A DNA stretch of 64,000 bases from Platerodrilus igneus (lineage: Eukaryota; Arthropoda; Insecta; Coleoptera; Lycidae), in the NCBI GenBank assembly GCA_036346225.1, contig JARFIW010001482.1, positions 334,001 through 398,000 of the forward strand. The letters are read 5' to 3'. Both the position numbers and the translations under genes were made by a program. The notes under the pieces were generated by a model. The model did not search any database. It worked only from the letters and a program-made list of their open reading frames with translations, and was not told where the DNA came from. Below are positions 34,831 to 45,861 of this stretch, piece by piece. Position 1 is the stretch's first letter, and each line of letters opens with the position of its first letter.

Positions 34831-36345
34831 TGTAACTAGCAAGTATTAAAAAGAGTGTTTTTAGGGTAGATACAGCACCTTATTGGAATGGATTTTGTCT
34901 TCTTTTTAAACTTTTAATTTACATTACTTAGACAATCAAATCTCTTAGATTCAGAAAGTATATGCTGCATAACAAATAACTTTTATTCAAGAAAAAAAAT
35001 AGATTAATTCACAAAGTTTAGTGATATTAAACAAAATTTTGTCTCTTATGACTTGAATGAGCATCAGATCTAATTATCACGTACATTAATTTAAATATTT
35101 TTACAATAGTCATAGCTGTAAATTCTAAGATACGAAAATTTAATCAATTAGTATTTTCAAAGAATCATATGCTTTGGATAAAATTTTTTACCAATTAGTA
35201 CTAGATTACAACGCCGAGTCTTATAGATTACAATATCGTGGCCCGAACTTAGCCTTTGTGGAAATGAGGTTGCCAAATCAATATGCAGACCCTTTTGGGG
35301 TCTAGCAAAGAGTTAATCACCCTTAACCGATAGTGGTTTGGCGGCGGCCTACAGGTTGGTCTAGCACAGGTGTCAGCTGTATGGGCACAAAGCGTTGGCC
35401 CAAGTATGGAATGTATCTTCTTCAACATTTTTAACTTGCGATCTGGTTGTCTCACTATTGTGATGGTTAACCCCACAGGAGGTTTGCTCATCAACGACTT
35501 TCTAGCCCAATTGCCCCGAAAATATCGTGAAAAGCAGCGAACTTGTTGCTCGGCTAGAGGTTACCCGGAGACGGAAAAAGGTTTCCACCCCTACGTCCTG
35601 TTATCTGACAGGGTTATTATCGTGGTTGTTAACCCTACTGGGAGTTTGTGCATCAAAGATCTTCCAACCTGCCTGTGTTGCAGATGTGAAAGTGAACGGA
35701 TTTAGAAAATTACTTCCCAGGACCGTTCAAGCGGGGGAAATCTTATCAAAATGCCCACACGCATGTGTATGAAACAGGGTGGAAACTATGAGATATTTCT
35801 TGAACCATAAGGTGTTTACGCAAGCTTTTGAAAGATTAAATCCTTATTTGTGACTTTACAAACCAGGTTTCATAACAGCTGTATTGTATTCTGCAAGATT
35901 TTGGATACAAAATGTTAAACTTAATCTTGTGATTGAATCAAATTTGAAAATAACGACGAGCCTGCTGTTTTCCATATGAAACCAAGAACTTGTTAAAAAT
36001 TGAGAATCGCCATAATACTGTAAATAAGTGGTCTGGAGGGATTTTTTCGATTTGTTCTTCGCTACTTCCAATAGATTTCTAATTTGTTTCAACCAGCAAT
36101 TTTCCCCTTTCAAAAAATAGTTACATTATTACGTTTATTAAAAGGAATTAAATTGGTTACATTTTTATGCCTTCATTCTTGAATTCTCTGTAGCCAAATT
36201 AAAACCTATTGTTTTGTACTAAAATACAAGGAATCTTTATAGTTTCAGGTTAGAACGTAGAAATCCATCTATACAGGGTAACTCCAACTTAATATTATTC
36301 AATAATATGATACTGAACTTCATGGGCTTATTTATTTATTTAGAA
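34831..36345 (-). repeat. LTR-like block, Gypsy-like copy 2
   Basis: About 1.5 kb, matching 18458-20265 minus the SINE. It carries the internal diverged duplication GGTTAACCCCACAGGAGG / TTAACCCTACTGGGAG about 170 bp apart. Short ORFs inside it (35249-35772) have no recognised domain. Confidence 0.6.
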
Positions 36346-36361
36346 TCTATTAATTAATATT

Positions 36362-37504
36362 AAATAATTTAAACAGTTTGCTCGAATATTATGTGATTTA
36401 AAACAGCTTGTTCTTTACGTGCTACAATGAATGTACGTTAGTGCACTTAGAAAAGAAGATACAAGGTAATAAAGTTTAGTATCACTGTACCAATTGGTAA
36501 AATTTTACAACGACAAATATATACACAAAAGTAGGCAGTTTTGGCGTATATTGGTGAAAGAAGTATGAAGTTCTTTGTTATTTTTCGGGAGTGTTAATAC
36601 TTAAATGGTGCATAAACGTGTCTGGATCCACGAAACAAGGGTCAGATATACACAGAGGAGTTCCGGAAAAGCCCTGAAACAACTTTAGATGAATGGTGAT
36701 GGAGAAGATTTTAAAAGCGTTGAGAATCAGAAGCCGTAAATATAACCCAGTTGGAATGGTGTGATTAACAAAAGGGACGATGTACATTGAAGCTACGAGT
36801 GCAAGTAACCTTCAGGTAAATTATACTATTTTGTTTGAACTTTGATATTTTTGTGTGTGTTGAATAACTTTATAATTGATTTACTCAAAATGGACAGTAG
36901 TGAAATTGTACTAGCAATAAAATTTTAATTTTAAGGTGAAATTTGCTTGTTTAAGTAGAAAGGGGTATTTAGTATTTATGTTCTGGATTATGATAAAAAT
37001 TTGGGTATGTCTTTGAGCTCAATTAGACGAACCTGGTTAATTAACGTAAAGGGGTGGTAGATGCTCCCTTTGTACTCTGCATATATTGTTATAGTAATTA
37101 GTAGGCATCCTACAAGGACTTTAATTCTGGATGCACATTAAAATGATAACAAATTTTCTGATACTGAAATTTATGCTGAATTTTAATTTAGAAATTTTAA
37201 TGTATTGTGAATATTGATGTAAATAGAGTTAACGTTGATGTTTGTGGTAGGAATGTGTTTGTTTTTTTTTATGAATGAGGATGAAGGTTTAACTAGGGGA
37301 GCAGCCGAGGCGATTAACAGAAGAAAGTCAATGGACCAACACAGTTAAGGTAATGAATAGCTTTTTGTAGGATTCACAGCATTCTGGACATCCAATTCGT
37401 AGGGGCTCGATTCGAAAAGCGGAGTACCCGGATTTTGGTGGTAACACAGCAAATTTGGCGCCCAATTCCTGAGGCTCGAATCTAAATAGGTGGATCACAG
37501 CATT
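36362..37504 (+). repeat. Dispersed repeat D (LTR/leader-like), copy 1
   Basis: Closely similar to 44742-45844 in the same orientation. Its 3' end carries Gypsy-type primer-binding text: TGGCGCCCAATTCCTGAGGC at 37456 and, one ~75-bp unit earlier, a diverged copy (ATCCAATTCGTAGGGGCTCG at about 37399). It then runs straight into an ATATATGT array. It is probably the 3' part of an LTR plus leader in plus orientation; no gag follows. Confidence 0.65.
37456..37465 (+). promoter_or_regulatory. Primer-binding-site motif of repeat D
   Basis: TGGCGCCCAA after ACACAGCAAAT. The same motif is found on the opposite strand upstream of the gag at 15101-15610. Confidence 0.6.
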
Positions 37505-38033
37505 CTATATGTATATATGTATATATGTATATATGTATATATGTATATATGTATATATGTATATATGTATATATGTATATATGTATATATGTATATATGT
37601 ATATATGTATATATGTATATATGTATATATGTATATATGTATATATGTTTATATGTATATATGATATATATATATATATTATATATGTATATATGTATAT
37701 ATGTATATATGTATATATGTATATATGTATATATGTATATATGTATATATGTATATATGTATATATGTATATATGTATATATGTATATATGTATATATGT
37801 ATATATGTATATATGTATATATGTATATATGTATATATGTATATATGTATATATGTATATATATATATGTATATATGTATATATGTATATATGTATATAT
37901 TATAGTATATATGTATATATGTATATATGTATATATGTATATATGTATATATGTATATATGTATATATGTATATATGTATATATGTATATATGTATATAT
38001 GTATATATGTATATATGTATATATGTATATATG
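37505..38033. repeat. (ATATATGT)n array, left
   Basis: About 530 bp of an 8-bp unit, nearly homogeneous with a few phase breaks (37663-37682, 37858-37868, 37898-37906). Because 8 is not a multiple of 3, three units make a 24-nt period, giving Tyr/Met/Ile/Cys/Val-repeat open frames that are not genes. Confidence 0.97.
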
Positions 38034-38066
38034 GTCGAATCTTTATATAACGAACGTGTGTAATTA

Positions 38067-38652
38067 GCGACTTTGATGGTAGTATTTCGTGGGATTGTCG
38101 TTCGTAACCAAAAAATAACTATTATGAAATAATCATTTATTGTGAAATCTACGTTTCGACTTATATAAAGTCTTTATCAAGATCTAAAATTTAAAAATTA
38201 TTAGTGAAAACACAGTCATTAACCTAATTAAAATTAAGAAACTTACACACAATTTGATGTTAATACATGTACTGCTGTAGAACAAACCCACTTTGCTGTT
38301 GGAGTTTCTTTAATTGTTAGATGTTAGTTCTTAGTCTGTGTTTGTCCGTATTGTATGCTGTTTGTAGTCTTAATTTTATCTTTACATTTTATTTTTACAT
38401 TAAATGTTATTACTATTTATTTGCGATCCTCCTTTATGTTAAATCAGTACATGTATTAACATCAAATTGTGTGTAAGTTTCTTAATTTTAATTAGGTTAA
38501 TGACTGTGTTTTCACTAATAATTTTTAAATTTTAGATCTTGATAAAGACTTTATATAAGTCGAAACGTAGATTTCACAATAAATGATTATTTCATAATAG
38601 TTATTTTTTGGTTACGAACGACAATCCCACGAAATACTACCATCAAAGTCGC
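38067..38652. mobile_element. Foldback element with identical 208-bp inverted arms
   Basis: The left arm 38067-38274 is, base for base by eye, the reverse complement of the right arm 38445-38652, with a 170-bp central spacer. Ends are GCGACTTTGATGGTAG. It is inserted between two ATATATGT arrays. Each arm contains the hairpin motif ATCT-TGATAAA-GACTT...AAGTC-GAAACGT-AGAT (right arm 38536-38572). No ORF. The architecture is of a foldback/MITE-like element; the family is not recognised. Confidence 0.85.
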
Positions 38653-39650
38653 TATGTATATATGTATATATGTATATATGTATATATGTATATATGTATA
38701 TATGTATATATGTATATATGTATATATGTATATATGTATATATGTATATATGTATATATGATATTATATATGTATATATGTATATATGTATATATGTATA
38801 TATAGTATATATGTATATATGTATATATGTATATATGTATATATGTATATATGTATATATGTATATATGATATATATAGTATATATGTATATATGTATAT
38901 ATGTATATATGTATATATGTATATATGTATATATTATATATATATATGATATATGTATATATGTATATATGTATATATGTATATATGTATATATGTATAT
39001 ATATATATATATATATGATATATGTATATATGTATATATGTATATATGTATATATGTATATATGTATATATGTATATATGTATATATGTATATATGTATA
39101 TATGTATATATGTATATATGTATATATGTATATATGTATATATGTATATATGTATATATGTATATATGTATATATGTATATATGTATATATGTATATATA
39201 TATATATATGTATATATGTATATATGTATATATGTATATATGTATATATGTATATATGTATATATGTATATATGTATATATGTATATATGTATATATGTA
39301 TATATGTATATATGATATATGTATATATGTATATATGTATATATGTATATATGTATATATATGTATATATGTATATATGTATATATGTATATATGTATAT
39401 TATATATTATATATGTATATAGTATATATGTATATATGTATATATGTATATATGTATATATGTATATATGTATATATGTATATATGTATATATGTATATA
39501 TGTATATATGTATATATGTATATATGTATATATGTATATATGTATATATGTATATATGTATATATGTATATATGTATATATGTATATATGTATATATGTA
39601 TATATGTATATATGTATATATGTATATATGTATATATGTATATATATAAA
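38653..39650. repeat. (ATATATGT)n array, right
   Basis: About 1 kb of the same 8-bp unit as 37505-38033, with roughly ten phase breaks (for example 38760-38768, 38800-38806, 38930-38955, 39000-39020, 39312, 39398-39424). The long Tyr/Ile/Met/Cys ORFs on both strands are products of the repeat. Confidence 0.97.
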
Positions 39651-39691
39651 AATACAAGCTTCACTCTTAGTTAATGGACTGGTCTAATATT

Positions 39692-40139
39692 TTGTTTTTT
39701 TTTAAATTAGTCTTGTAGATGAAAAATTGGGATGATGTAGTCCAAATCAAAATCCAATATTGTATTTAGCACAACATTTAATTAAGACCTTACGTTTCGG
39801 CAAAGGTTTTGCCTTTTTCAAAGGTATTAAAAGTTGTTAATGCAGAAATACATATATATAGTTAAACACCACCAAAATTGAAATGGTGAGGTCCCAAATC
39901 AAAATAACAAAATGGAGCACTCACTAGGGTGTACACCCTAGTGAGTGCTCCAATTTTGGTGGTGTTTAACTATGTATATGTATTTCTGCATTAACAACTT
40001 TTAATACCTTTGAAAAAGGCAAAAACCTTTGCCGAAACGTAAGGTCTTAATTAAATGTTGTGCTAAATACAATATTGGATTTTGATTTTGACTACATCAT
40101 CCCAATTTTTAATCGATAAAACTAATTTAAAAAAAACAT
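39692..40139. mobile_element. Second foldback element with central perfect palindrome
   Basis: The left arm (about 39692-39884) and right arm (about 39952-40139) are inverted repeats with a few differences. One side has an extra ~35-bp piece near 39885-39913. Between them is a perfect palindrome (39914-39951). The hairpin motif ACCTT-TGAAAAA-GGCAAA...TTTGCC-GAAACGT-AAGGT is in each arm (right arm 40006-40045). It is flanked by the ATATATGT array on the left and a TA run on the right. Confidence 0.8.
39914..39951. repeat. 38-bp perfect palindrome
   Basis: GGAGCACTCACTAGGGTGT followed by its exact reverse complement, centred between 39932 and 39933 on GTAC. Confidence 0.95.
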
Positions 40140-40143
40140 AAAA

Positions 40144-40200
40144 TGTATGTATATATATATATATATATAATTAAAAATATATATATTGATATATATATTG
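40144..40200. repeat. TA-rich microsatellite
   Basis: Interrupted TA runs (ATGTATGTATATATATAT, then ATATATATTGATATATATATTG) joining the foldback element to repeat C. Confidence 0.9.
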
Positions 40201-40224
40201 ATGTGGTAACGGCTACGTTGTGAG

Positions 40225-41109
40225 AGCGTCACTAAAAGAGTGCTGTGATACAGATACAGCAATCTGTAAAACTTGAAATTGTTCACTTACCTTTTCGAAA
40301 TGAAATAAAACACAGCAATATCACAAAGCGTTTATGTAGTATGAAATATTTTCTCTCATACAAAAGCATGTAGAACATCATTTCTTTTAAACATAAAATA
40401 ATTTCTAAGAAAAAAAATTGTTCTTTACTTTATTTTAAATTTACAGAGCTAAATTTCTTTTTTATGGATGGTTTACCTGGTAATGTTTATTGCCACGCGT
40501 GTAAGGTTTGTTTGGTCAAAAAATCCTTGACAGATAGTCTATTAAAAGGTCAGAGTGTTTCGAACTCTGAACACAAACTTTCCTGGTAAAAAATCCTTTA
40601 CAAAAAAAATTATATGATTAATACTTATTATTCTACCTTAAGCTAAATACAAATACTTCAATATCTGTTAAAAATAAATTTAAAAGTAATATTTGCAAAA
40701 TTCACAAAAACGCTTCTCGTAATTAAATATCTTCTTATTTTAAGTTGACGTCAAATCAGCTTCCAAAATTTTTCATATTTAAAATCCTCGTTTCAAACAG
40801 CAATTACCAAAGTTAGTTAAATCTTTCTTTCGACTATTTAATAACAGTTTTAAAATAGAGTTATATTTAAAAATGTTCCTTCTTCATTGTAATTAATAAA
40901 TTCTATTTTTTATGAAATTTGCATGTTAAACATCACTTCTATATTCATTTAACTATCGTAATTATTAAACTACAGTATGCTTACTGTACACTTCAAATAT
41001 CATCTTCGCAAAGCAACAGCTCGCGACTTAATTCAAAATAACATTTCACGATCGAATATAAGAATCGAAGGAATCCCCGTTTCTAATAAACATTTCCTTA
41101 TGTATTCAA

Positions 41110-41112
<3 letters not shown>
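40225..41112. repeat. Dispersed repeat C, copy 3, left half
   Basis: Same orientation as 20342-22126 and begins with one unit of the Gypsy-like leader array (GAGCGTCACTAAAAGAGTGC). It stops at a TA run (41113-41148). The continuation of the repeat is found at 45862, so about 4.7 kb is inserted. Confidence 0.75.
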
Positions 41113-41140
<28 letters not shown>

Positions 41141-41153
<13 letters not shown>

Positions 41154-41989
41154 GTCTAAGGGAGCTACTAAGAGTTATAAGGGTTGTTTAGTACAAGGTA
41201 GTATATGCCAAACAAAAATAATCCACATATTTGATCACATAAACTTAAAAATGTATGTTTGCCGTATTTTATGTATACTAAAATACCATTCAAATATAGT
41301 AGTTGAAATTAAGTGCCAAAAGGTAATTTTAAAATGACTAAGTGACGTAGTAAGATGTGCAGTGCTCAAGGGTTTATACCGAGTTGAATTTTAAAAGGCC
41401 TTTGAAAGTACATTTGCCGTCCAAAAGCCGGATGCGTCTATGAATGTTCACTATCAACATGCATCCAGGGTCAAGTATAATTTATTTTGGTTTCATTTTC
41501 TATAGAATCAACTTTTGGACAATATTTGTAAACTCAAAATTATTAGTTATAACAACGTAAAATATGATTGGTGGAATGTAAAAATTTAGGACATATATTA
41601 GAATTTAATGTGATTATGAAATTGTATAAAAGACATGAACTTTGGCATGTGCGACACGAACGTAGTTATTTGTTATGAACTTTAAGATGTAGTAGGCTAG
41701 TAGAGAGTTAACATGGTCGCCTTAGAGAGTAAACAAAGGGGATTATTTTCGAACCAATTATGTAAAAAGACGTGTTTTCATAACTGTGCTAATTTGTATA
41801 CAGATATTTAAAAGTGAATAAAAATAGTTGTTTTAAAAGGAGTTTTCAATTGAATAAAGTGGTAAAGAAACAAGCATCGAAAGTATAAAGTGATGAGTAG
41901 TGATTGTGCGACGGTAAAATATTGGATTTGGAGAGTGGTTTAAAGGCAGCAGGTCAGCGAGAGTGGTTATATAGATTTGAAGTGATATT
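41141..41989. repeat. 849-bp palindrome arm, left
   Basis: Near-perfect inverted repeat of 42838-43686, with equal arm lengths and no indel by coordinate arithmetic. I noticed one substitution (41763 region, ATTATG versus ATTTTG). Contains the 61-codon plus ORF 41152-41337, present identically in the other arm on the minus strand. The outer end abuts TA repeats. Confidence 0.9.
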
Positions 41990-42837
41990 ATATACCGCCC
42001 TCCTTTTGGGTTTAAACATATATTATACCGCCCTACTTTGAGTTCCACCTATATTCTACCCTTTATTTTATAAACTTTTAAAATGTGCACACCTAATGCA
42101 CGCCCCGTACTTGCACCGTTTGGTTGGTTCTTTTATTAACTATTTCTTGCAATGCCTCGACTATTTAAGCTCTTAATCTCAGGGTGTTCAAACTACTTAT
42201 AGTGGGTTCCGTTATAAGTAGATGTGCTAAGTCCAACCAAAGTGCACTCTTTTGTTTTACTACTAAAATTGATACTCTACTTTTGTATATGCCAAGTTTT
42301 CTAATAAGATCAAAGTTGCTATGTGCCAAATTCAATTACAACCAAAATTTGTATGACTATTTTTGACGTATTAAAGATATATTTTAACACTCACCTGGTC
42401 TATACTCCGTTGATGCCGTTCTGACTGCTGGCACAAAATCCTTATCACCGTATGCGTCTTCACAATGATGTTCTTGAATTTTCGTGCCGCTTCCAGGTGT
42501 CCTTGAATTTTAACTGCTCCCCAATACCTGAAATGATTAACCCAAATTTAGAATTTAGAAAAATCAGTGCTACAACTTCCCTTGTGCTAATCTCCGCTTC
42601 GAATCCTTGTTTTCTCTATAAATCCGTCCGCTTCTCCGTATCTAATCCCAATCTACTCGTTCCTGTATCTTTTTTGCTCGATGCTCCTGCTACCTTTAAA
42701 CTGCTCTCCAATATCCAACTTCTTTCCTTTGTATAACCACTCTCGATGACCTTCTAACTTTAATCCGCACTCCAATATCCAACTTCTTTCTATGTATATC
42801 CACTCCCGATGTCCTGCTACCTTTTAAACCGCTCTCC
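41990..42837. other. Central loop of the 2.5-kb palindrome
   Basis: 848 bp, AT-rich, with short ORFs of no recognised function (60 codons at 42184, 94 at 42452) and the start of a minisatellite. No transposase-like protein is seen. Confidence 0.6.
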
Positions 42838-42905
42838 AATATCACTTCAAATCTATATAACCACTCTCGCTGACCTGCTGCCTTTAAACCACTCTCCAAA
42901 TCCAA
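42655..42905. repeat. ~62-75-bp minisatellite, about four units
   Basis: Units contain CACTCTCGATGACCT- and CTCCAATATCCAACTTCTTT-type text: CTGCTCTCCAATATCCAACT (about 42710), GCACTCCAATATCCAACTTC (42768), CGCTCTCCAATATCACTTC (42830) and CACTCTCCAAATCCAATATT (42890). The array straddles the loop/right-arm boundary; the last unit is shared with the left arm. On the minus strand the unit is open (RRSSRVVIQRKE-like). Confidence 0.75.
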
Positions 42906-43686
42906 TATTTTACCGTCGCACAATCACTACTCATCACTTTATACTTTCGATGCTTGTTTCTTTACCACTTTATTCAATTGAAAACTCCTTTTAAAACAAC
43001 TATTTTTATTCACTTTTAAATATCTGTATACAAATTAGCACAGTTATGAAAACACGTCTTTTTACAAAATTGGTTCGAAAATAATCCCCTTTGTTTACTC
43101 TCTAAGGCGACCATGTTAACTCTCTACTAGCCTACTACATCTTAAAGTTCATAACAAATAACTACGTTCGTGTCGCACATGCCAAAGTTCATGTCTTTTA
43201 TACAATTTCATAATCACATTAAATTCTAATATATGTCCTAAATTTTTACATTCCACCAATCATATTTTACGTTGTTATAACTAATAATTTTGAGTTTACA
43301 AATATTGTCCAAAAGTTGATTCTATAGAAAATGAAACCAAAATAAATTATACTTGACCCTGGATGCATGTTGATAGTGAACATTCATAGACGCATCCGGC
43401 TTTTGGACGGCAAATGTACTTTCAAAGGCCTTTTAAAATTCAACTCGGTATAAACCCTTGAGCACTGCACATCTTACTACGTCACTTAGTCATTTTAAAA
43501 TTACCTTTTGGCACTTAATTTCAACTACTATATTTGAATGGTATTTTAGTATACATAAAATACGGCAAACATACATTTTTAAGTTTATGTGATCAAATAT
43601 GTGGATTATTTTTGTTTGGCATATACTACCTTGTACTAAACAACCCTTATAACTCTTAGTAGCTCCCTTAGACATTATAATATATA
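42838..43686. repeat. 849-bp palindrome arm, right
   Basis: Reverse complement of 41141-41989. It contains the minus ORF 43490-43675, identical in translation to 41152-41337. The outer end is TTATAATATATATTA, again TA-rich. Confidence 0.9.
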
Positions 43687-43689
43687 TTA

Positions 43690-44740
43690 CTCATATTTAG
43701 ACCAGGGTAGAAAATTAAATGATCACATCAAATAATTTTAATCACCGTGTAGAAGCTTTGGGAAAAGGTACGCGTTATTAAAAAAAACCGTGAAGCATAA
43801 AAATTCATTCGTTTCATTAAAAATAAGGGAGTTAAATTATGTACAAGACGCTTGCTATAAAAAAAAAAGGAAGCAGTATTAAAAAGCTCTGCGTGTAATT
43901 TAATTATTCCTAGTAAAGAAACAAATAGGAAATTACGTGCAAAATTTATATTAATTAACTCAATTTTAAGTTACCGGTATTAAACAAAATGTACAGATAA
44001 TAATTAATATTTGATTAAGAGTCACTAAAAATTAAAGGGTATTATTTTAATTGGAGTTAATTGAACCATTAGTAACATATAATATCTATAAAAACTTGTA
44101 AAAGCCCAATAAAATGCAAATCGTAGAAGTGTTATTTAGAAGTATTATGTTTGAACACCTGCGTATTTTTAAAAGGCTCATTCTGCGTAAATTTGGCAGA
44201 TAACAAATGGTTACAGAGAATCTTGGAGAAACCGTAGCTTAATAGTTACGAGAAATGCTAAAGGTGGGTTATTTCACAGTCCACATGGACTGAAATAATC
44301 GATAATAAAGAATATCAATTTGCACCAATAAGAACAGGGTAGATAGAGACAGATGATATGCGCAAGACCGAGACACATATAGTAAAAGGCGTGAGTGGAG
44401 CAATGTCACTGGGTTGCGATTGGTTGAAAATAAGAGGCAAACTTGAGAGGTAGAAATAACATTTCTGTATAAAAATTAATTAGTTATTTCCAGACGTTGC
44501 GAGCCGTGTCGAAATTTCTGAGATTTAACTGGTGCTAGTGCAAATTTCGTAAAAATCGCATGCCGGGCTGCGGAATGGGAACCTAGCATGCGAAATTCTG
44601 AAGAATTGTCCGTTTTGGGGACAAGACCGACAGACGGGCTAACTTCTATATATACCCAGGTGAATATGAACAAGCTCTCTTAGATTTTCGACTTGATTCA
44701 ATGCGTTAAACAGTGCTTTTTAGTTTTCCGAGTTTGATAG
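43690..44740. other. AT-rich stretch ending in LTR-promoter-like text
   Basis: 43690-44280 shows nothing recognisable. 44280-44740 is richer in GC and contains a TATA box (TATATATA, 44647-44654) followed about 30 bp later by GAACAAGCTCTCTTAG, just upstream of repeat D. It may be the U3/promoter part of the LTR to which repeat D belongs. Confidence 0.4.
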
Positions 44741-44741
44741 A

Positions 44742-45844
44742 ATAATTTAAACAGTTTGTTCGTATATTTTGGTGATTTAAAACAGTTTGTTCTTTACGTG
44801 CTACAATGAATGTACTTTAGTGCACTTAGAAAAGAAGATACAAGGTAATAAAGTTAGTATCACTGTATTAATTAGTCAAAATTTGCAGCGACAAATGAAT
44901 ACACAAAAGTAGGCAGTTTTGGCGTATATTGGTGAAAGAAGCATGCATTTCTTTGCTATTTTTCGGGGGTGTTAATAATTAAATGGTTCATAAACGTGTC
45001 TGGATCCACAAAACAAGGGTCAGATATACACAGATGAGTTCCGGAAAAGCCCTGAAACAACTTTAGATGAATGGTGGTGGAGAAAATTTTAAAAGCGTTG
45101 AGAATCAGAAGCCGTAAATATAACCCAGTTGGAATGGTGTGATTAACTAAAGGGACGATGTACATTGAAGCTACGAGTGCAGTAACCTTCAGGTAAATTA
45201 TACTATTTTGTTCGAACTTTGATATTTTGGTGTGTGTTGAATAACTTTATAATTGATTTACTTAAAATGGACAGTAGTGAAATTGTACTAACAACAGAAT
45301 TTTAATTTTAAGGTGAAATTTGCTTGTTTAAGTAGAAAGGGGTATTTAGTATTTATGTTCTGGATTATAATGAAAATTTGGGTATGTCTTTGAGCTCAAT
45401 TAGACAAACCTGGTTAATTAACGTAAAGGGGTGGTAGATGCTCCCTTTGTACTCAGACTCAGGTCTGCATATATTGTTATATTAATTAGTAGGCATCCTA
45501 CAAGGACTTTAATTTTGGATGCACATTAAAATTTTAACAAACTTAAATCTTGAAATTTTCTGATACTGAAATTTATGCTGAATTTTTAATTTTGAAATTT
45601 TAATGTATTGTGAATATTGATGTAAATAGAGTTAACGTTGATGTTTGTGGTAGGAATGTGTTTGTTTTTTTTTTATGAATGAGGATGAAGGTTTATCTAG
45701 GGGAGCAGCCGAGGCGATGAACAGAAGAAAGTCAACGGACCAGTTAAGTTAATAGCTTTTTGTAGGTTTCACAGCATTCTTGACGCCCAATTCGTGAGGC
45801 TCGATTCGAAAAGCGGAGTACCCGGATTTTGGTGGTTTCACAGC
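44742..45844 (+). repeat. Dispersed repeat D, copy 2
   Basis: Matches 36362-37450, including the conserved antisense 69-codon ORF (44956-45165 here, 36578-36787 in copy 1). It ends with one primer-binding-like unit (TGACGCCCAATTCGTGAGGC, 45781-45800) and TTTCACAGCA, then a TA run and the right half of repeat C copy 3. Confidence 0.7.
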
Positions 45845-45861
45845 AATATATATATATATAT

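Larger units (their letters stand above)
32140..36345 (-). mobile_element. Gypsy-like LTR element, copy 2
   Basis: Collinear with 16270-20265 (same orientation): LTR-like block 34831-36345, primer-binding site 34814-34829, tandem-repeat leader 33920-34110, gag 33821-32690. It extends further downstream than copy 1, with coding-like minus-strand text at 32580-32450 and 32310-32140 (for example DEEVRIAVKCPGEVKNK). No SINE in the LTR block. Confidence 0.75.

Noticed and set aside
36578..36787. 69-codon minus ORF conserved at 44956-45165
   Set aside because: The whole surrounding kilobase is duplicated, and the differences inside the frame are mostly amino-acid-changing, so conservation reflects repeat D rather than coding selection.
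38536..38572. Hammerhead ribozyme
   Set aside because: A GAAA strand and a TGATAAA strand are present, but the flanking strands pair with each other instead of forming the separate stems I and III, and the CUGANGA core is not matched.
37490..39687. Long ORFs of repeating Tyr-Met-Tyr-Ile-Cys-Ile-Tyr-Val on both strands
   Set aside because: They are translations of the ATATATGT tandem repeat, open in several frames at once; no start context, no divergence pattern of a gene.
41152..41337. 61-codon ORF found identically at 43490-43675
   Set aside because: Identity follows from the palindrome arms being nearly identical throughout; no independent sign of coding function.
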